Source: Dehalococcoidia bacterium
GTDB taxonomy: Bacteria > Chloroflexota > Dehalococcoidia > SpSt-223
DNA: 64,000 nt
Assembly (NCBI GenBank): GCA_025054935.1
Contig: JANWZD010000004.1
Location: 1 to 64,000, forward strand
Reading direction: 5' to 3'
The translations under genes were made by a program, and so were the position numbers. Positions within the stretch are counted from its first letter, which is position 1. Each line of letters begins with the position of its first letter. The notes below the pieces were generated by a model that saw nothing but the letters and a program-made list of their open reading frames with translations, did not search any database and was not told the DNA's origin. Positions 33,040 through 42,148 of this stretch are shown here, piece by piece.

Positions 33040-33981
33040 ATGCCTCAGAAGTCGGCCAGCACAATCATCATCCGACGGCTGCTGTGGCTCCCGGTCCTGC
33101 TCATTCTGATCTCGCTGACAGTATTCCTCTTCGGCACCTACGGTCCGGGCGACCCGGTGCTCGTTCGGCTCGGCAGCAAGGCCAACCCGGAGGCAGTCGA
33201 ACGCATCCGCGCCGAGCTAGGGCTCGACCGGCCGCTGCACGAGCAGTACCTGCGCTATCTCTGGAATGTCATCCAAGGTGACTTCGGCGAGTCGACGTAC
33301 TTCCAAGGCCAGTTGGTCACCGACCTGATCGCGGGCCGGTTGCTGGTCTCCCTCCAGCTCGGCGTCGCGGCAACCATCATCGTCTTCGCGGTGGGCATTC
33401 CGCTCGGCGTGATTACCGCCGCGCTCCAAGGGCGAGTGTGGGACCGGCTCATCGTCTCGCTTACGCTCATCCCCGAATCGGTGCCGGTGTTCATCATCAT
33501 CCCAGTGCTCTATTTCATCTTTGTGCGCCAGCTGAAGTGGTTCCCTGCCTCCGGGTGGGATGGGCTCTTCAGTCCCTCGGCGGTGCTCCCGCTCATTGTC
33601 TTGAGCATCGGCGGGATCGCAGGAGTGGTGCGCCAAGTGCGGACGAACACGCTCGAGGTGCTCCACAACGACTTTGTCCGAACGGCGCGAGCCAAGGGGC
33701 TTCCTCCGAGCACGATCCTCAGGCGGCACGTGCTGCGCAACAGCCTGCTCCCGACGTGGACGATGGTCGGCTTTGTCATCGCCAGCCTGCCGGCGGGGTC
33801 GATCATCGTCGAGGGGCTGATGGGGATCCCCGGTATCGGCGGCCTCGCTTGGGAGTCGATCTTCCGCCGCGACTACCCGGTGATTATGGCGATCACGCTG
33901 CTCGGCGCGACACTCTATGTCATTGGCAACTTAATCGTTGATATCGGCTACCCCTTAATCGACCCGCGCATTCGGTATTGA
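33040..33981 (+). CDS. dppB: ABC transporter permease, DppB type
   Basis: This 313-residue membrane component has six predicted helices, an N-terminal helix followed by an extracytoplasmic loop ending near the conserved GDFGES, and the cytoplasmic coupling EAA-like loop (RTARAKGLPPS, about 225), which docks on the ATPases. GGGGAG precedes the ATG. It pairs with the following permease. Confidence 0.94.
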   Translation: MPQKSASTIIIRRLLWLPVLLILISLTVFLFGTYGPGDPVLVRLGSKANPEAVERIRAELGLDRPLHEQYLRYLWNVIQGDFGESTYFQGQLVTDLIAGRLLVSLQLGVAATIIVFAVGIPLGVITAALQGRVWDRLIVSLTLIPESVPVFIIIPVLYFIFVRQLKWFPASGWDGLFSPSAVLPLIVLSIGGIAGVVRQVRTNTLEVLHNDFVRTARAKGLPPSTILRRHVLRNSLLPTWTMVGFVIASLPAGSIIVEGLMGIPGIGGLAWESIFRRDYPVIMAITLLGATLYVIGNLIVDIGYPLIDPRIRY

Positions 33982-34007
33982 TGCGCCGCAAGGGCCTAGC
34001 CGCTCGC

Positions 34008-34036
34008 TTTACGAACCTTTTGGGCAGCCCTATAAT
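34008..34036 (+). promoter_or_regulatory. Internal promoter of the dpp operon, before dppC
   Basis: -35 TTTACG (34008-34013), 17-nt spacer and a perfect -10 TATAAT (34031-34036). It lies between dppB and dppC and predicts a separate transcript for dppC, dppD and dppF starting near 34043. Confidence 0.72.
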
Positions 34037-34078
34037 CTCGGCGGTATACCGCACGTGGGATGCCCGGCGCGAGAGTAG

Positions 34079-35065
34079 GTGAGGATGACCCAGACGGCTG
34101 ATGCGACGTCCGTTGCCTCACTGCAAGCAAAGACGATGGTCGCCGTCCGCGGGCGGAGCCCGGCGGGCGAAGCGTGGCGTCGCCTGAGGCGAAAGAAGCT
34201 GGCGATGGCCAGCCTTGTGTATATCTGCGCGATCATGCTGCTGGGCCTGCTCGCTCCTGTGCTCCCGATTAAGAGCTTCAGCCAGCAAGACCTCAGCAAT
34301 GCGCGGGCCTATCCCTCCTGGGAGCATCCGCTCGGGACTGATGACCTAGGGCGCGATATGCTCAGCCGCCTGATTTGGGGCGCCAACACCGCCTTCATCG
34401 TGGCAACGGTGCCGCTCACCGTTGCCATGGCGCTCGGGATCGCCTTCGGGCTGGCGGCGGCGTGGTATCGGGGATGGGTAGATACCCTCCTGATGCGGCT
34501 GTGCGACTACCTGCTCGCCTTTCCCACCTTATTGCTCATGATCTTCCTTGCGGCGACATTGAAGCCGGCCGTGGTCAACTTTGTGCGCCAGTATGGCCCG
34601 TATATCGGCCAGCCTCAGCTCTGGCGATCCGGCCTCGTTGACTACCTCGCTGTGCTGCTCATCCTCGCCCTCGTCGGATGGTCCGGTTTGGCGCGCGTCG
34701 TCCGCGGGCAAGCGCTCTCGTTGAAAGAGCGGGAGTATATCGAAGCGGCGAGAGCGATCGGCGCTTCCGACCGGCGGATCTTGTTCCTGCACATCCTGCC
34801 GAACATTATGCCGCTGCTGATTGTGCTCGCCTCGATGTCGATGGCGGGCGCGATCGCGGCGGAGTCGACGATCTCCTTCCTCGGGATCGGGATCGTCCCG
34901 CCGTATCCAAGCTGGGGCTCGATGATCGCCTCCACCTACGGTTACTTGCGGACGCCGTACTGGTGGCTGCTCGCCGAGCCGCTGATCCTCGTGGCGACGT
35001 TGCTCTATGCCTTTGCGTATCTCGGCGACGGGCTCGCCGACGCATTAAATCCGCAAACGCGCTAA
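34079..35065 (+). CDS. dppC: ABC transporter permease, DppC type
   Basis: About 328 residues with an N-terminal cytoplasmic extension, six helices and the coupling loop EAARAIGASDRR (about 220). The conserved HPLGTDDLGRDMLSRL segment near residue 82 identifies the C-type permease. The start is either GTG 34079 or ATG 34085; the purine-rich AGGTGAGG overlaps both. An internal promoter lies 43 nt upstream. Confidence 0.93.
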   Translation: MRMTQTADATSVASLQAKTMVAVRGRSPAGEAWRRLRRKKLAMASLVYICAIMLLGLLAPVLPIKSFSQQDLSNARAYPSWEHPLGTDDLGRDMLSRLIWGANTAFIVATVPLTVAMALGIAFGLAAAWYRGWVDTLLMRLCDYLLAFPTLLLMIFLAATLKPAVVNFVRQYGPYIGQPQLWRSGLVDYLAVLLILALVGWSGLARVVRGQALSLKEREYIEAARAIGASDRRILFLHILPNIMPLLIVLASMSMAGAIAAESTISFLGIGIVPPYPSWGSMIASTYGYLRTPYWWLLAEPLILVATLLYAFAYLGDGLADALNPQTR

Positions 35066-35121
35066 ACTTCGGCGCCCACCGCGATGAACGCGCCGCATTT
35101 CAGGGCATCAGGAGGAGAAGG

Positions 35122-36132
35122 ATGCCGCCCTTGCTGCAAGTGAAAGACCTCCGCACCCAATTCTTCACGCAGGACGGCGTGGTGAAAGCGGTGGACGGAG
35201 TTTCCTTCGAGGTGTATCCCGGCGAGACGCTCGGCATTGTCGGCGAATCGGGCTGCGGCAAAAGCGTCACCGCTCTGTCGATCATGCGGCTGATCCCGAA
35301 CCCGCCCGGCAAAATCGTCAGCGGGCAGATCCTCTTCGACGGCGAGGATATTCTCAAGCTGTCCGAAAGCGAGATGCGCGATATTCGGGGCAACAAGATC
35401 GCCATGATCTTTCAAGACCCGATGACCTCGCTCAACCCCGTGTTGACGGTGTGCCGGCAGATTTCAGAGAGCCTCGAACTGCACATGGGCATGAGCCGCT
35501 CTGAGGCGCGCAAGCGGTCGCTCGAACTGTTGAAGATGGTGGGGATCCCCGCTGCCGAGCAGCGGCTCGACAACTATCCGCACCAGTTCTCGGGCGGCAT
35601 GCGGCAGCGCGTCATGATCGCGATGGCGCTGGCGTGCAATCCGCAGTTGCTGCTTGCAGATGAGCCGACCACCGCTCTCGATGTCACGATCCAAGCGCAG
35701 ATTTTGGACATCATCAAGCGGCTGTGTCTCGAGCGCGGAACGGCGGTCATTCTCATCACCCACGATCTCGGCGTGGTTGCGGGAATGACCCAGCGCGTCC
35801 ACGTGATGTACGCCGGCCATATCGTGGAGAAGGCGACAACGCGCGACCTCTACGCCGACCCGCGCCATCCCTACACCCTCGGCTTGCTCCGCTCAATCCC
35901 GCGTCTCGATGAAGCGCAGAAGGCGAAGCTGACCCCGATCCAAGGGCTGCCGCCCGACCTCATCAACCCGCCCAATCAGTGCGACTTTGCGCCGCGGTGC
36001 GTTTTTGCGCAAGATATCTGCTGGAAAGAGCGGCCGAAGCTGCGCCAGGTCGCGCCTGACCATGAGATCGCGTGCTGGGTCGATATTCGCGAAGCCCCGG
36101 CGAGGAGTGGATCGAATGATGGAAACCAATAA
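35122..36132 (+). CDS. dppD: ABC transporter ATPase, DppD type
   Basis: This 336-residue ATPase has Walker A GESGCGKS (about 39-46), the Q-loop QDPMTSLNP, signature FSGGMRQR, Walker B LLLADEPT and the switch His in THDLG. The C-terminal oligopeptide/dipeptide extension contains the Cys-rich motif (CDFAPRC, then C and C) that binds a [4Fe-4S] cluster in some family members. I start it at the ATG at 35122 (AGGAGGAG upstream), although the frame is open far upstream. It overlaps dppF by 17 nt. Confidence 0.95.
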   Translation: MPPLLQVKDLRTQFFTQDGVVKAVDGVSFEVYPGETLGIVGESGCGKSVTALSIMRLIPNPPGKIVSGQILFDGEDILKLSESEMRDIRGNKIAMIFQDPMTSLNPVLTVCRQISESLELHMGMSRSEARKRSLELLKMVGIPAAEQRLDNYPHQFSGGMRQRVMIAMALACNPQLLLADEPTTALDVTIQAQILDIIKRLCLERGTAVILITHDLGVVAGMTQRVHVMYAGHIVEKATTRDLYADPRHPYTLGLLRSIPRLDEAQKAKLTPIQGLPPDLINPPNQCDFAPRCVFAQDICWKERPKLRQVAPDHEIACWVDIREAPARSGSNDGNQ

Positions 36133-37162
36133 GATGACCCCGCCGGCGACCGCCGGCAGCCCTGCTCCAACCAACGGCGTCGGCATGGGCGAAACGCTCC
36201 TCGAGGTCAAAGACCTGAAGATGTATTTCCCCATCACCTCGGGGCTCATCTTCCAGCGCAAAGTTGCCGACGTCAAAGCGGTCGACGGGATCAGCTTTTC
36301 GGTCAAGCGGGGCGAGACCCTCGGCCTCGTCGGCGAGTCGGGCTGCGGAAAGTCGACCACTGCCCGCGCCATCCTGCAGCTCTACCGTCCGACGGCAGGC
36401 TCGGTCAAATTCGAGGGCAAAGAGCTGACCAAAATGGGGGGCAACGAACTGCGCCGGATGCGCCGTCGGATGCAGATGATCTTTCAGGACCCCTATGCCT
36501 CGCTCAACCCGCGCATGTCGGTCGGCAGCATCATCGGCGAGCCGCTGCTCATTCACGGCATCGCGAAAAACAAGAAAGAGCGCCAAGAGCGAGTCCAAGA
36601 GCTGCTGCGCGTCGTCGGTCTGAACCCCTACTTCGTCAATCGCTACCCGCACGAGTTCTCCGGAGGACAGCGCCAGCGCATCGGCATTGCGCGCGCCCTT
36701 GCGGTCGAACCGCTCTTCATCGCCTGCGACGAACCGGTCTCCGCACTCGACGTGTCGATCCAAGCGCAGATCATCAACCTGCTCGAAGAGCTCCAAGAAC
36801 AGTTTGGGCTGACCTACCTCTTCATCGCGCACGACCTCTCGGTTGTGCGCCACATCTCCGACCGCGTCGCCGTGATGTACCTCGGCCGGATCGTGGAGAT
36901 CGCCGATCGGAACGAGCTGTATGAGAACCCGCTGCACCCCTACACCAAGGCCCTCCTCTCGGCCGTTCCGATCCCCGACCCCGTGGTCGAAGCGAAACGC
37001 GAGCGCATCATCCTAACGGGCGACGTGCCGAGCCCGGTGAGGCCGCCGAGCGGCTGCAATTTCCACCCGCGCTGTCCGATTGCGATCCCGGAGTGCAAGG
37101 AAATCGTCCCGCCGCTCGAGGAGAAAACGCCAGGGCACTTCGCCGCCTGCATCCGCGTCTGA
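36116..37162 (+). CDS. dppF: ABC transporter ATPase, DppF type
   Basis: About 348 residues, the partner ATPase. Walker A is GESGCGKST, then [14 protein letters not shown], signature FSGGQRQR, Walker B FIACDEPV and switch HDLS. The C-terminal extension again has the spaced Cys motif (CNFHPRC). It starts with two adjacent ATGs (36116 and 36119) inside the end of dppD, with GAGGAG 8 nt before the first, so the two ATPases are translationally coupled. It is the last gene of the transporter operon. Confidence 0.94.
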   Translation: MMETNKMTPPATAGSPAPTNGVGMGETLLEVKDLKMYFPITSGLIFQRKVADVKAVDGISFSVKRGETLGLVGESGCGKSTTARAILQLYRPTAGSVKFEGKELTKMGGNELRRMRRRMQMIFQDPYASLNPRMSVGSIIGEPLLIHGIAKNKKERQERVQELLRVVGLNPYFVNRYPHEFSGGQRQRIGIARALAVEPLFIACDEPVSALDVSIQAQIINLLEELQEQFGLTYLFIAHDLSVVRHISDRVAVMYLGRIVEIADRNELYENPLHPYTKALLSAVPIPDPVVEAKRERIILTGDVPSPVRPPSGCNFHPRCPIAIPECKEIVPPLEEKTPGHFAACIRV

Positions 37163-37239
37163 CCCTCAGTATTCGCGGAACCGGCTCGAGCGTTCTCGCC
37201 GCTTCCTGCGCGCGGCAGAGTGAATGCCGCACCCCCTCG

Positions 37240-37266
37240 CGTCTTCGTCGGCGCGGGGGGAAGACG
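37240..37266. repeat. Hairpin between convergent dppF and flavin reductase genes
   Basis: CGTCTTC (37240-37246) is repeated inverted as GAAGACG (37260-37266) around a G-rich loop. It lies between two convergent genes and could mark both transcript ends, but there is no T run on either strand. Confidence 0.35.
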
Positions 37267-37285
37267 AGCGTGGCGACTGTTGCCG

Positions 37286-37801
37286 CTACTCTGTCGTTCG
37301 GAAGCGGGGGGCGCTCTCGATCTCGCCGCCGAGGCGGCGGTACTTCCCCTCGTAGTAGATCAGCGGTCGGCCGGGGTTAATGCCGCCATCGAGCACTTCG
37401 CCGACATAAATCTCGTGGTCGCCGCCGGGGTATTTGGCGTACACGCGACACTCCAAGTAGCCGATCGTGTCGTCGAGGATCGGCATGCCGTGAGGGCTGT
37501 GGCGGTGGCTGACGCGCGCGAGGTCGGCCTCCGACATCGTCTTCCGAGCGAACAGTTCGGAATGCCAGCGCTGGACATCGGCCAGGATATTGACCCCAAA
37601 GAGGCCTGAGCGGTCGATGAGCGCCTTCGTGTTCGATTTGAGGTCCAAACAGACGAGGACGAGCGGCGGGTCGAGCGAGAGCGAGCAGAACGCCGATGCC
37701 GTCGCCCCATGCAGCTTCCCATTGTCGAAGGCGGTGATCACGGTCACGCCTGAAGCGAAACGGGCTAAGATTTGCCGGAACCGAGCTGCGTCAATCGCCA
37801 T
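37286..37801 (-). CDS. Flavin reductase family protein (HpaC-like)
   Basis: This 171-residue protein has the flavin reductase-like domain: FRQILARFASGVTVIT at the start, GATASAFCSLSLDPPLVLVCL in the core (FMN contact) and a C-terminal YYEGKYRRLG strand. Proteins of this type use NAD(P)H to reduce FMN or FAD and hand it to a separate monooxygenase. No monooxygenase gene is adjacent. It sits downstream of the TPR gene on the same strand (63 nt gap) and converges on dppF. Confidence 0.88.
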   Translation of the reverse strand: MAIDAARFRQILARFASGVTVITAFDNGKLHGATASAFCSLSLDPPLVLVCLDLKSNTKALIDRSGLFGVNILADVQRWHSELFARKTMSEADLARVSHRHSPHGMPILDDTIGYLECRVYAKYPGGDHEIYVGEVLDGGINPGRPLIYYEGKYRRLGGEIESAPRFRTTE

Positions 37802-37864
37802 CCGAACCTTCGCCTCCGTGCCGACTGCGCTTGGGGCGGCGACCGTGTCCCCGCGTCCCCAACG

Positions 37865-38719
37865 CTACTCTTCGTCGAACTCGTCCTCGTCTTTGTCGGC
37901 AAGATCCTCTTCGAACTCGAGACTGACTTCGTCTGGGGTGGTAGCGTCTGGCTCTTCCTCCCAGTCGGTGCTGAGGTCCATCTCTTCGCCGAGCTCTTCC
38001 TCTTCCTCGAGGTCGTAGCGAAGCATACTGTCGCGGATATAGGGGCGGAAGCCCGCCTCTGGACCGCCGCGTGTGGGGAAGGACACTTTCCCCGCCTGCG
38101 TGGGATGCTGGAATGTCTCGCGGATGATAATTTCGACCGAGTTGTCGGTGAGGCTGGTCACTGCGGCGGCATACTGATTGCCGCCGCGCATCAGGCTGAT
38201 CAGCCGGAGCGCAAGACGGGGTTCTACTTCGCCGATCGGCTCGTTGCGCGTGCTGAACACCCGGAGGCTTTTCCCTTCGATCCGCAGCAGCACGGGCTCG
38301 CCCGCCGTCAATGTCGCCAACTCTTCTTGGGGCGCGGTGTTGATGAGGGTTGTCACCCCCGTCTTGCCGGTTTCTTCGATGAAGAGGTTGGCATCGACCT
38401 GCGGCTGGACGGCAACCGCTGCCACTTCGTCCTCTTTGATCGCCTGGAGGCGCGTCAGGTTGCGGCGCGCAATGGCGTTGTTCGGGTCGAGCGCAACGGC
38501 CCGCGAATACGCTTCCCGCGCCTCGCTGATGCGGCCGACCTCCATCAGCGCCTTGCCGAGGCGATTGTAGGCGTCGACATCGTCCGAGAAGACCTCAAGG
38601 ATCTGTTTGTTGACGGCGATCGCTTCTTCCCACCGGTTCTGCATCGCGAGCTGGATCGCTTGCTCGCTGCGAAGGCGACGAAATCGCGCCTTGTCCTCAG
38701 GCTTGAGTGGGGCAGTCAT
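37865..38719 (-). CDS. TPR-repeat protein with acidic C-terminus
   Basis: This 284-residue protein has two or three tetratricopeptide repeats in the first 100 residues (WEEAIAVNKQILEVF, AYNRLGKALMEVGRISEAREAYSRAVALDPNNA). A middle domain of unknown fold follows (about 110-230), and the tail is very acidic (last 45 residues mostly Glu and Asp). The ATG at 38719 is preceded by CAGGAG. No membrane segment or signal is seen. TPRs suggest a protein-protein scaffold, and the acidic tail may bind basic partners or divalent cations. I do not recognise an orthologue with known function. Confidence 0.78.
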   Translation of the reverse strand: MTAPLKPEDKARFRRLRSEQAIQLAMQNRWEEAIAVNKQILEVFSDDVDAYNRLGKALMEVGRISEAREAYSRAVALDPNNAIARRNLTRLQAIKEDEVAAVAVQPQVDANLFIEETGKTGVTTLINTAPQEELATLTAGEPVLLRIEGKSLRVFSTRNEPIGEVEPRLALRLISLMRGGNQYAAAVTSLTDNSVEIIIRETFQHPTQAGKVSFPTRGGPEAGFRPYIRDSMLRYDLEEEEELGEEMDLSTDWEEEPDATTPDEVSLEFEEDLADKDEDEFDEE

Positions 38720-38754
38720 CAACCGACTCCTGACACAACCGATAAAGCGCGCGG

Positions 38755-38784
38755 ATTGTACGGCGTTGTTCCCGTTGGTCGCAA
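38755..38784 (-). promoter_or_regulatory. Promoter of the TPR gene
   Basis: Minus strand: -35 TTGCGA (38779-38784), 18-nt spacer, -10 TACAAT (38755-38760). The predicted start is about 30 nt before the TPR ATG. Confidence 0.6.
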
Positions 38785-38817
38785 CCAGCCGAGCCGGTCG
38801 CCGCGCAGCTCATGCCT

Positions 38818-38826
38818 TGCTAGAAT
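38818..38826 (+). promoter_or_regulatory. Extended -10 of the coiled-coil zinc-ribbon gene
   Basis: TGC-TAGAAT (38818-38826), no evident -35. The predicted start is about 10 nt before the ATG at 38844. Confidence 0.5.
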
Positions 38827-38843
38827 GTCGCCGGGAGCAGGCA

Positions 38844-39545
38844 ATGCGACGCGCCGGTCGACTTCTTGAACTGCAGGAGCAAGACCTCGCGCTTGACCGA
38901 ATCGACGCCCAGTTGGCTGCCATTGCTCACCGGCTCGGCGAGAGCGCGGAACTGATCGCTGCCCGCCAAGCGCTGCGCGAGGCCGAAGCGCAGGCCGCGG
39001 CGCTCGAACGTCGGCGCAAGGATGTTGATCTGCAGGTGCAGGACCTGCGCGCCAAACGGGAACGCGAAGAGACCAAGCTCTATTCGGGAACTCTCGTCTC
39101 GCCGAAGGAGATGCACAATCTCCAGCAGGAGGTAGAGGCGCTCCGTCGTCGCGTTCTTGAGCTCCAAGACCGCGAATTGGCGATCATGGCCGAGCTCGAG
39201 GAGGCGGAGGCCGCTCGTCTCGAGGCCGAACGCACGCTCGCTGCAATCGAAGCGCGCTGGCGAGAGGAGCAAGCCGCGCTTCAACGCGAGCGGGAGTCGC
39301 TGCTCGCCGAACGCGAGCGAGCGCTTGCTCTCCGCGAGCAGCGCCTCCGTTTTGTCGACCCGGCCGACCTCACGCTCTATGAGGATCTGCGCCGCCGGCT
39401 CGGCGGGCGCGCCGTCGCGCGGGTAGAGCGGGGGATCTGCGCCGCCTGCCGCGTCAGTCTTCCCGAGCGCGAAATTCAGAAGGCGCGGACGAGTCCCACT
39501 TTGGTCAGCTGCAGCAACTGTGGGAGAATTCTCTACGCTGAGTGA
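38844..39545 (+). CDS. Coiled-coil protein with C4-type zinc ribbon
   Basis: This 233-residue protein has a long Glu/Arg/Ala/Leu-rich coiled-coil hairpin (about 5-180), with the conserved VSPKEMHNLQQEVEALRRR segment at the turn. A C-terminal zinc ribbon follows (CAAC near 197, CSNCGRIL near 224). This is the architecture of the widely distributed C4-type zinc-ribbon family often encoded near nif3 or rnh genes. Its function is unknown; a nucleic-acid-associated role is usually proposed. The start at 38844 is chosen because the coiled coil begins there and GGGAG lies upstream. Confidence 0.86.
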   Translation: MRRAGRLLELQEQDLALDRIDAQLAAIAHRLGESAELIAARQALREAEAQAAALERRRKDVDLQVQDLRAKREREETKLYSGTLVSPKEMHNLQQEVEALRRRVLELQDRELAIMAELEEAEAARLEAERTLAAIEARWREEQAALQRERESLLAERERALALREQRLRFVDPADLTLYEDLRRRLGGRAVARVERGICAACRVSLPEREIQKARTSPTLVSCSNCGRILYAE

Positions 39546-39597
39546 GGCGTCCCTCGCCTCCCTTCTATCCTTGCGATCGAGGAAAGGCTGATCAGCC

Positions 39598-40542
39598 ATG
39601 ACTCATCCGATTGGCTCGTCAGACGAGCTGTTTGACGTCATTATCATCGGCGCCGGGGCCGCCGGCCTTGCGGCGGGGCTCTATGCTGCGCGCAGCCGCT
39701 TACGCACCGTCCTCCTCGAACGTCTCGGCGTCGGAGGCCAACTCGGCCTTACCGAGTGGATCGACGACTATCCCGGCTTCGCCGACGGGATCTCGGCTGC
39801 CGAGTTGACCATTGCGATGGAGAAACAGACCAAGCGCTTTGGGCTCGAAGTCACGTACGACGAAGTGCTGTCGGTCGACTTGACCGAGAAGGTGAAAGTG
39901 GTCACCGGCGCTGAAGCGACCTATCGCGGGAAGACGGTGATCATCGCCAGCGGCGGCCAGCCGGCGCGGCTGAATGTCCCGGGCGAAGTCGAGTTCCAAG
40001 GGCGGGGGGTGTCGTATTGCGCGGTCTGCGACGGCGCCTTCTTCCAGAACCAGCCCCTTGCTGTGGTGGGGGGCGGCGACTCTGCGGTCGAGGAAGGCGA
40101 TTTCCTCACTCGCTATGCCTCGCACGTAACCATCATCCACCGGCGCGACACGCTGCGCGCGACGAAGGTGCTTCAGGAACGCGCCTTCGCGAACCCGAAA
40201 ATCTCCTTTCTCTGGAACACGGTGGTTGACCGCATCGAGGGCGACACCGCGGTCAACGCTCTCGTGCTCCGCAACGTGCGCTCAGGAGAGCAGTTCACGC
40301 TCAACGTCGGCGGCGTGTTCATCTTTATCGGCTATCGGCCGAACACGGCCTTCCTCGGCGGCCAAGTTGCCCTCGACGCCAACGGCTACATCGTCACCGA
40401 CGAAGCGATGCGGACCAATCTGCCGGGCGTCTTTGCCGCGGGAGACGTGCGGCAGAAAACGCTGCGCCAGATCACGACGGCTGTTGCTGATGGGTCGATC
40501 GCTGCGCTTTCGGCGGATGCCTACCTCAAGGAGCAGTGGTAA
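39598..40542 (+). CDS. trxB: Thioredoxin reductase
   Basis: This 314-residue low-molecular-weight flavoprotein reduces thioredoxin with NADPH. The FAD loop GAGAAGL is near residue 18. The redox-active pair Cys141/Cys144 (CAVC, then DGAFF) is intact and is followed by the NADPH loop GGGDSAVEEG. The C-terminal FAD motif AAGDVRQK is present. In the NADPH domain the HRR-type phosphate clamp is seen as HRRD, supporting NADPH use. Its 3' end overlaps the convergent small gene by 17 nt. Confidence 0.96.
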   Translation: MTHPIGSSDELFDVIIIGAGAAGLAAGLYAARSRLRTVLLERLGVGGQLGLTEWIDDYPGFADGISAAELTIAMEKQTKRFGLEVTYDEVLSVDLTEKVKVVTGAEATYRGKTVIIASGGQPARLNVPGEVEFQGRGVSYCAVCDGAFFQNQPLAVVGGGDSAVEEGDFLTRYASHVTIIHRRDTLRATKVLQERAFANPKISFLWNTVVDRIEGDTAVNALVLRNVRSGEQFTLNVGGVFIFIGYRPNTAFLGGQVALDANGYIVTDEAMRTNLPGVFAAGDVRQKTLRQITTAVADGSIAALSADAYLKEQW

Positions 40543-40864
40543 GCTCTTCCTCCGCTGTTGACCCGCTCGCCGCGACGGCCCCCGTCCGAAAGCGCACGAA
40601 GGGCAGCACCCGTCGGGCACGATGCTCAGAGAGCACCTCGCCACGAAACGGGAGTTCGAGCTTCTCGAAGCAGGCGAAGTCGACCGCGAAATAGCGGCCG
40701 CCGATGATCAGCAGGACGCCGTCTCGGTGGAGGACCGGCCCTTCGCGACGGGCGCACCGGACGCAGAAGAACGGCCGGCGGCGAAACTGGCCGACGACCG
40801 TCGCCGGGTGAAAGAAGGGGTCGGTGGGCTCGGCAAGATAGCTGGGGCAGGGCTCCGACGTCAC
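40526..40864 (-). CDS. Small hypothetical protein with one CxxC pair
   Basis: A 112-residue protein I do not recognise. Codon third positions are strongly G/C as in neighbouring genes, which supports this strand over the plus-strand frame covering the same bases. The start is GTG at 40864, with GAGG upstream. One CVRC pair lies near residue 34, followed by a predicted beta-rich core (VLLIIGGRYFAVDFACFEKLEL). It overlaps trxB at the 3' ends and is divergent from the epimerase gene. A TATACT box on the minus strand (40899-40904) may be its -10. Confidence 0.62.
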   Translation of the reverse strand: MTSEPCPSYLAEPTDPFFHPATVVGQFRRRPFFCVRCARREGPVLHRDGVLLIIGGRYFAVDFACFEKLELPFRGEVLSEHRARRVLPFVRFRTGAVAASGSTAEEELTTAP

Positions 40865-40912
40865 CTATCGCCTCGGCAAGAATGGATCGCTATCTTCAAG
40901 TATATCGATGCC

Positions 40913-40940
40913 TTGCCTCGGGTGGACCGTTCGATACAAT
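40913..40940 (+). promoter_or_regulatory. Promoter of the epimerase gene
   Basis: -35 TTGCCT (40913-40918), 16-nt spacer, -10 TACAAT (40935-40940). The predicted start near 40947 gives a 15-nt leader with GGAAGGGATGA before the ATG. Confidence 0.65.
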
Positions 40941-40961
40941 TCCCCGGCTCGGAAGGGATGA

Positions 40962-42074
40962 ATGCACGTTCTCGTGACCGGCGCCGCCGGCTTTATCGGC
41001 TCCCATCTCGTCGATGCGCTCCTCGCGGCGGGCCATACCGTTGTCGGGCTTGACTCCCTTGTCCCCCAAGTTCACCCCACGGGAGAATGGCCCGCCTACA
41101 TCAACCGAGAAGCACGCTGGATCCGAGGCGACGTGCGCAACCCCGACGTCGTGGCGGCCGCGCTCGAGGGGGTCGAGGCGATTGTGCATCTCGCCGCCGT
41201 TGTTGGGGTCGGCCAGTCGATGTATCAGATCCGCCGCTATGTTGAGGAGAACAATGTCGGCGCTGCGGTCGTGCTTGAAGCGGCGGTAGCGCGCCGCGAC
41301 CAGATCCGGAAACTGATCGTCGCCTCCTCAATGTCGCTCTACGGCGAAGGACGCTATCTCGACAGCCGAGGCCGACCGATCACGCCCCGTCCCCGCAGCG
41401 AAGCCCAGCTGCGCGCTCATGATTGGACTGTCTATGGGCCCGACGGTCAGCCGGCCACCCCGATCCCGACCGACGAGGAGAAGACCCCTCATCCCACCTC
41501 GGTCTACGCCGTTTCGAAACGTGACCAGGAAGAGCTGTTCCTCGCGGTCGGCGGCGCCTACAACATTCCGACAGTCGCGCTCCGCTTTTTCAATGTCTAT
41601 GGGCCGCGCCAAGCTCTTTCGAACCCTTACACCGGCGTTGCCGCGATCTTCTCCGCTCGGCTGCTTGCGGGACGTCCCCCGGTCATCTACGAAGATGGCG
41701 AACAAACTCGCGATTTCGTCCATGTCTCGGACATCGTCCAAGCTGCCCTGCTTGCGCTCGAACGCGCCGGCGGGGACGGCCACGTCATCAACGTGGGAAC
41801 AGGGCGCGCGACTACCATTCGGGAGGTTGCGGACACCCTCGCCCGCGTCCTCGGCCGACCTATCGAGCCGGAGATCACGGGGCGCTTTCGCGCCGGCGAT
41901 ATCCGCCATTGCATCGCCGATATCGGCCGAGCGCGCCAGCTGCTCGGCTACGAGCCGCGCGTCACCTTTGAAGCGGGAATGGCCCAGCTCGCTGAATGGG
42001 TAGCCGAGCAGCCGCCCGACGATCGCTTTGATGAGGCGCGGCAGGCGCTCGAGACGCGCCGCCTGATCCGATGA
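40962..42074 (+). CDS. NAD-dependent sugar-nucleotide epimerase/dehydratase (extended SDR)
   Basis: This 370-residue extended short-chain dehydrogenase has the NAD-binding GAAGFIGSHL at residues 7-16, the catalytic Ser in SSMSLYGEG (about 126) and YAVSK as the Tyr-xxx-Lys pair (about 183). The family substrate segment RFFNVYGPRQ follows. This fits UDP-glucose 4-epimerase-like or related 4,6-dehydratase-like enzymes acting on nucleotide sugars. It is longer than GalE, with an insert after the Ser motif (about 135-175). The exact substrate is not predictable. Not in a polysaccharide cluster. Confidence 0.88.
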   Translation: MHVLVTGAAGFIGSHLVDALLAAGHTVVGLDSLVPQVHPTGEWPAYINREARWIRGDVRNPDVVAAALEGVEAIVHLAAVVGVGQSMYQIRRYVEENNVGAAVVLEAAVARRDQIRKLIVASSMSLYGEGRYLDSRGRPITPRPRSEAQLRAHDWTVYGPDGQPATPIPTDEEKTPHPTSVYAVSKRDQEELFLAVGGAYNIPTVALRFFNVYGPRQALSNPYTGVAAIFSARLLAGRPPVIYEDGEQTRDFVHVSDIVQAALLALERAGGDGHVINVGTGRATTIREVADTLARVLGRPIEPEITGRFRAGDIRHCIADIGRARQLLGYEPRVTFEAGMAQLAEWVAEQPPDDRFDEARQALETRRLIR

Positions 42075-42148
42075 TGCCGGGCCGCGCGCGAAGGCGCCGC
42101 GCGAGCAGGTTGCCCTGTCAGGAGTGGCAGGGCGGGGAGTAGACGGCC

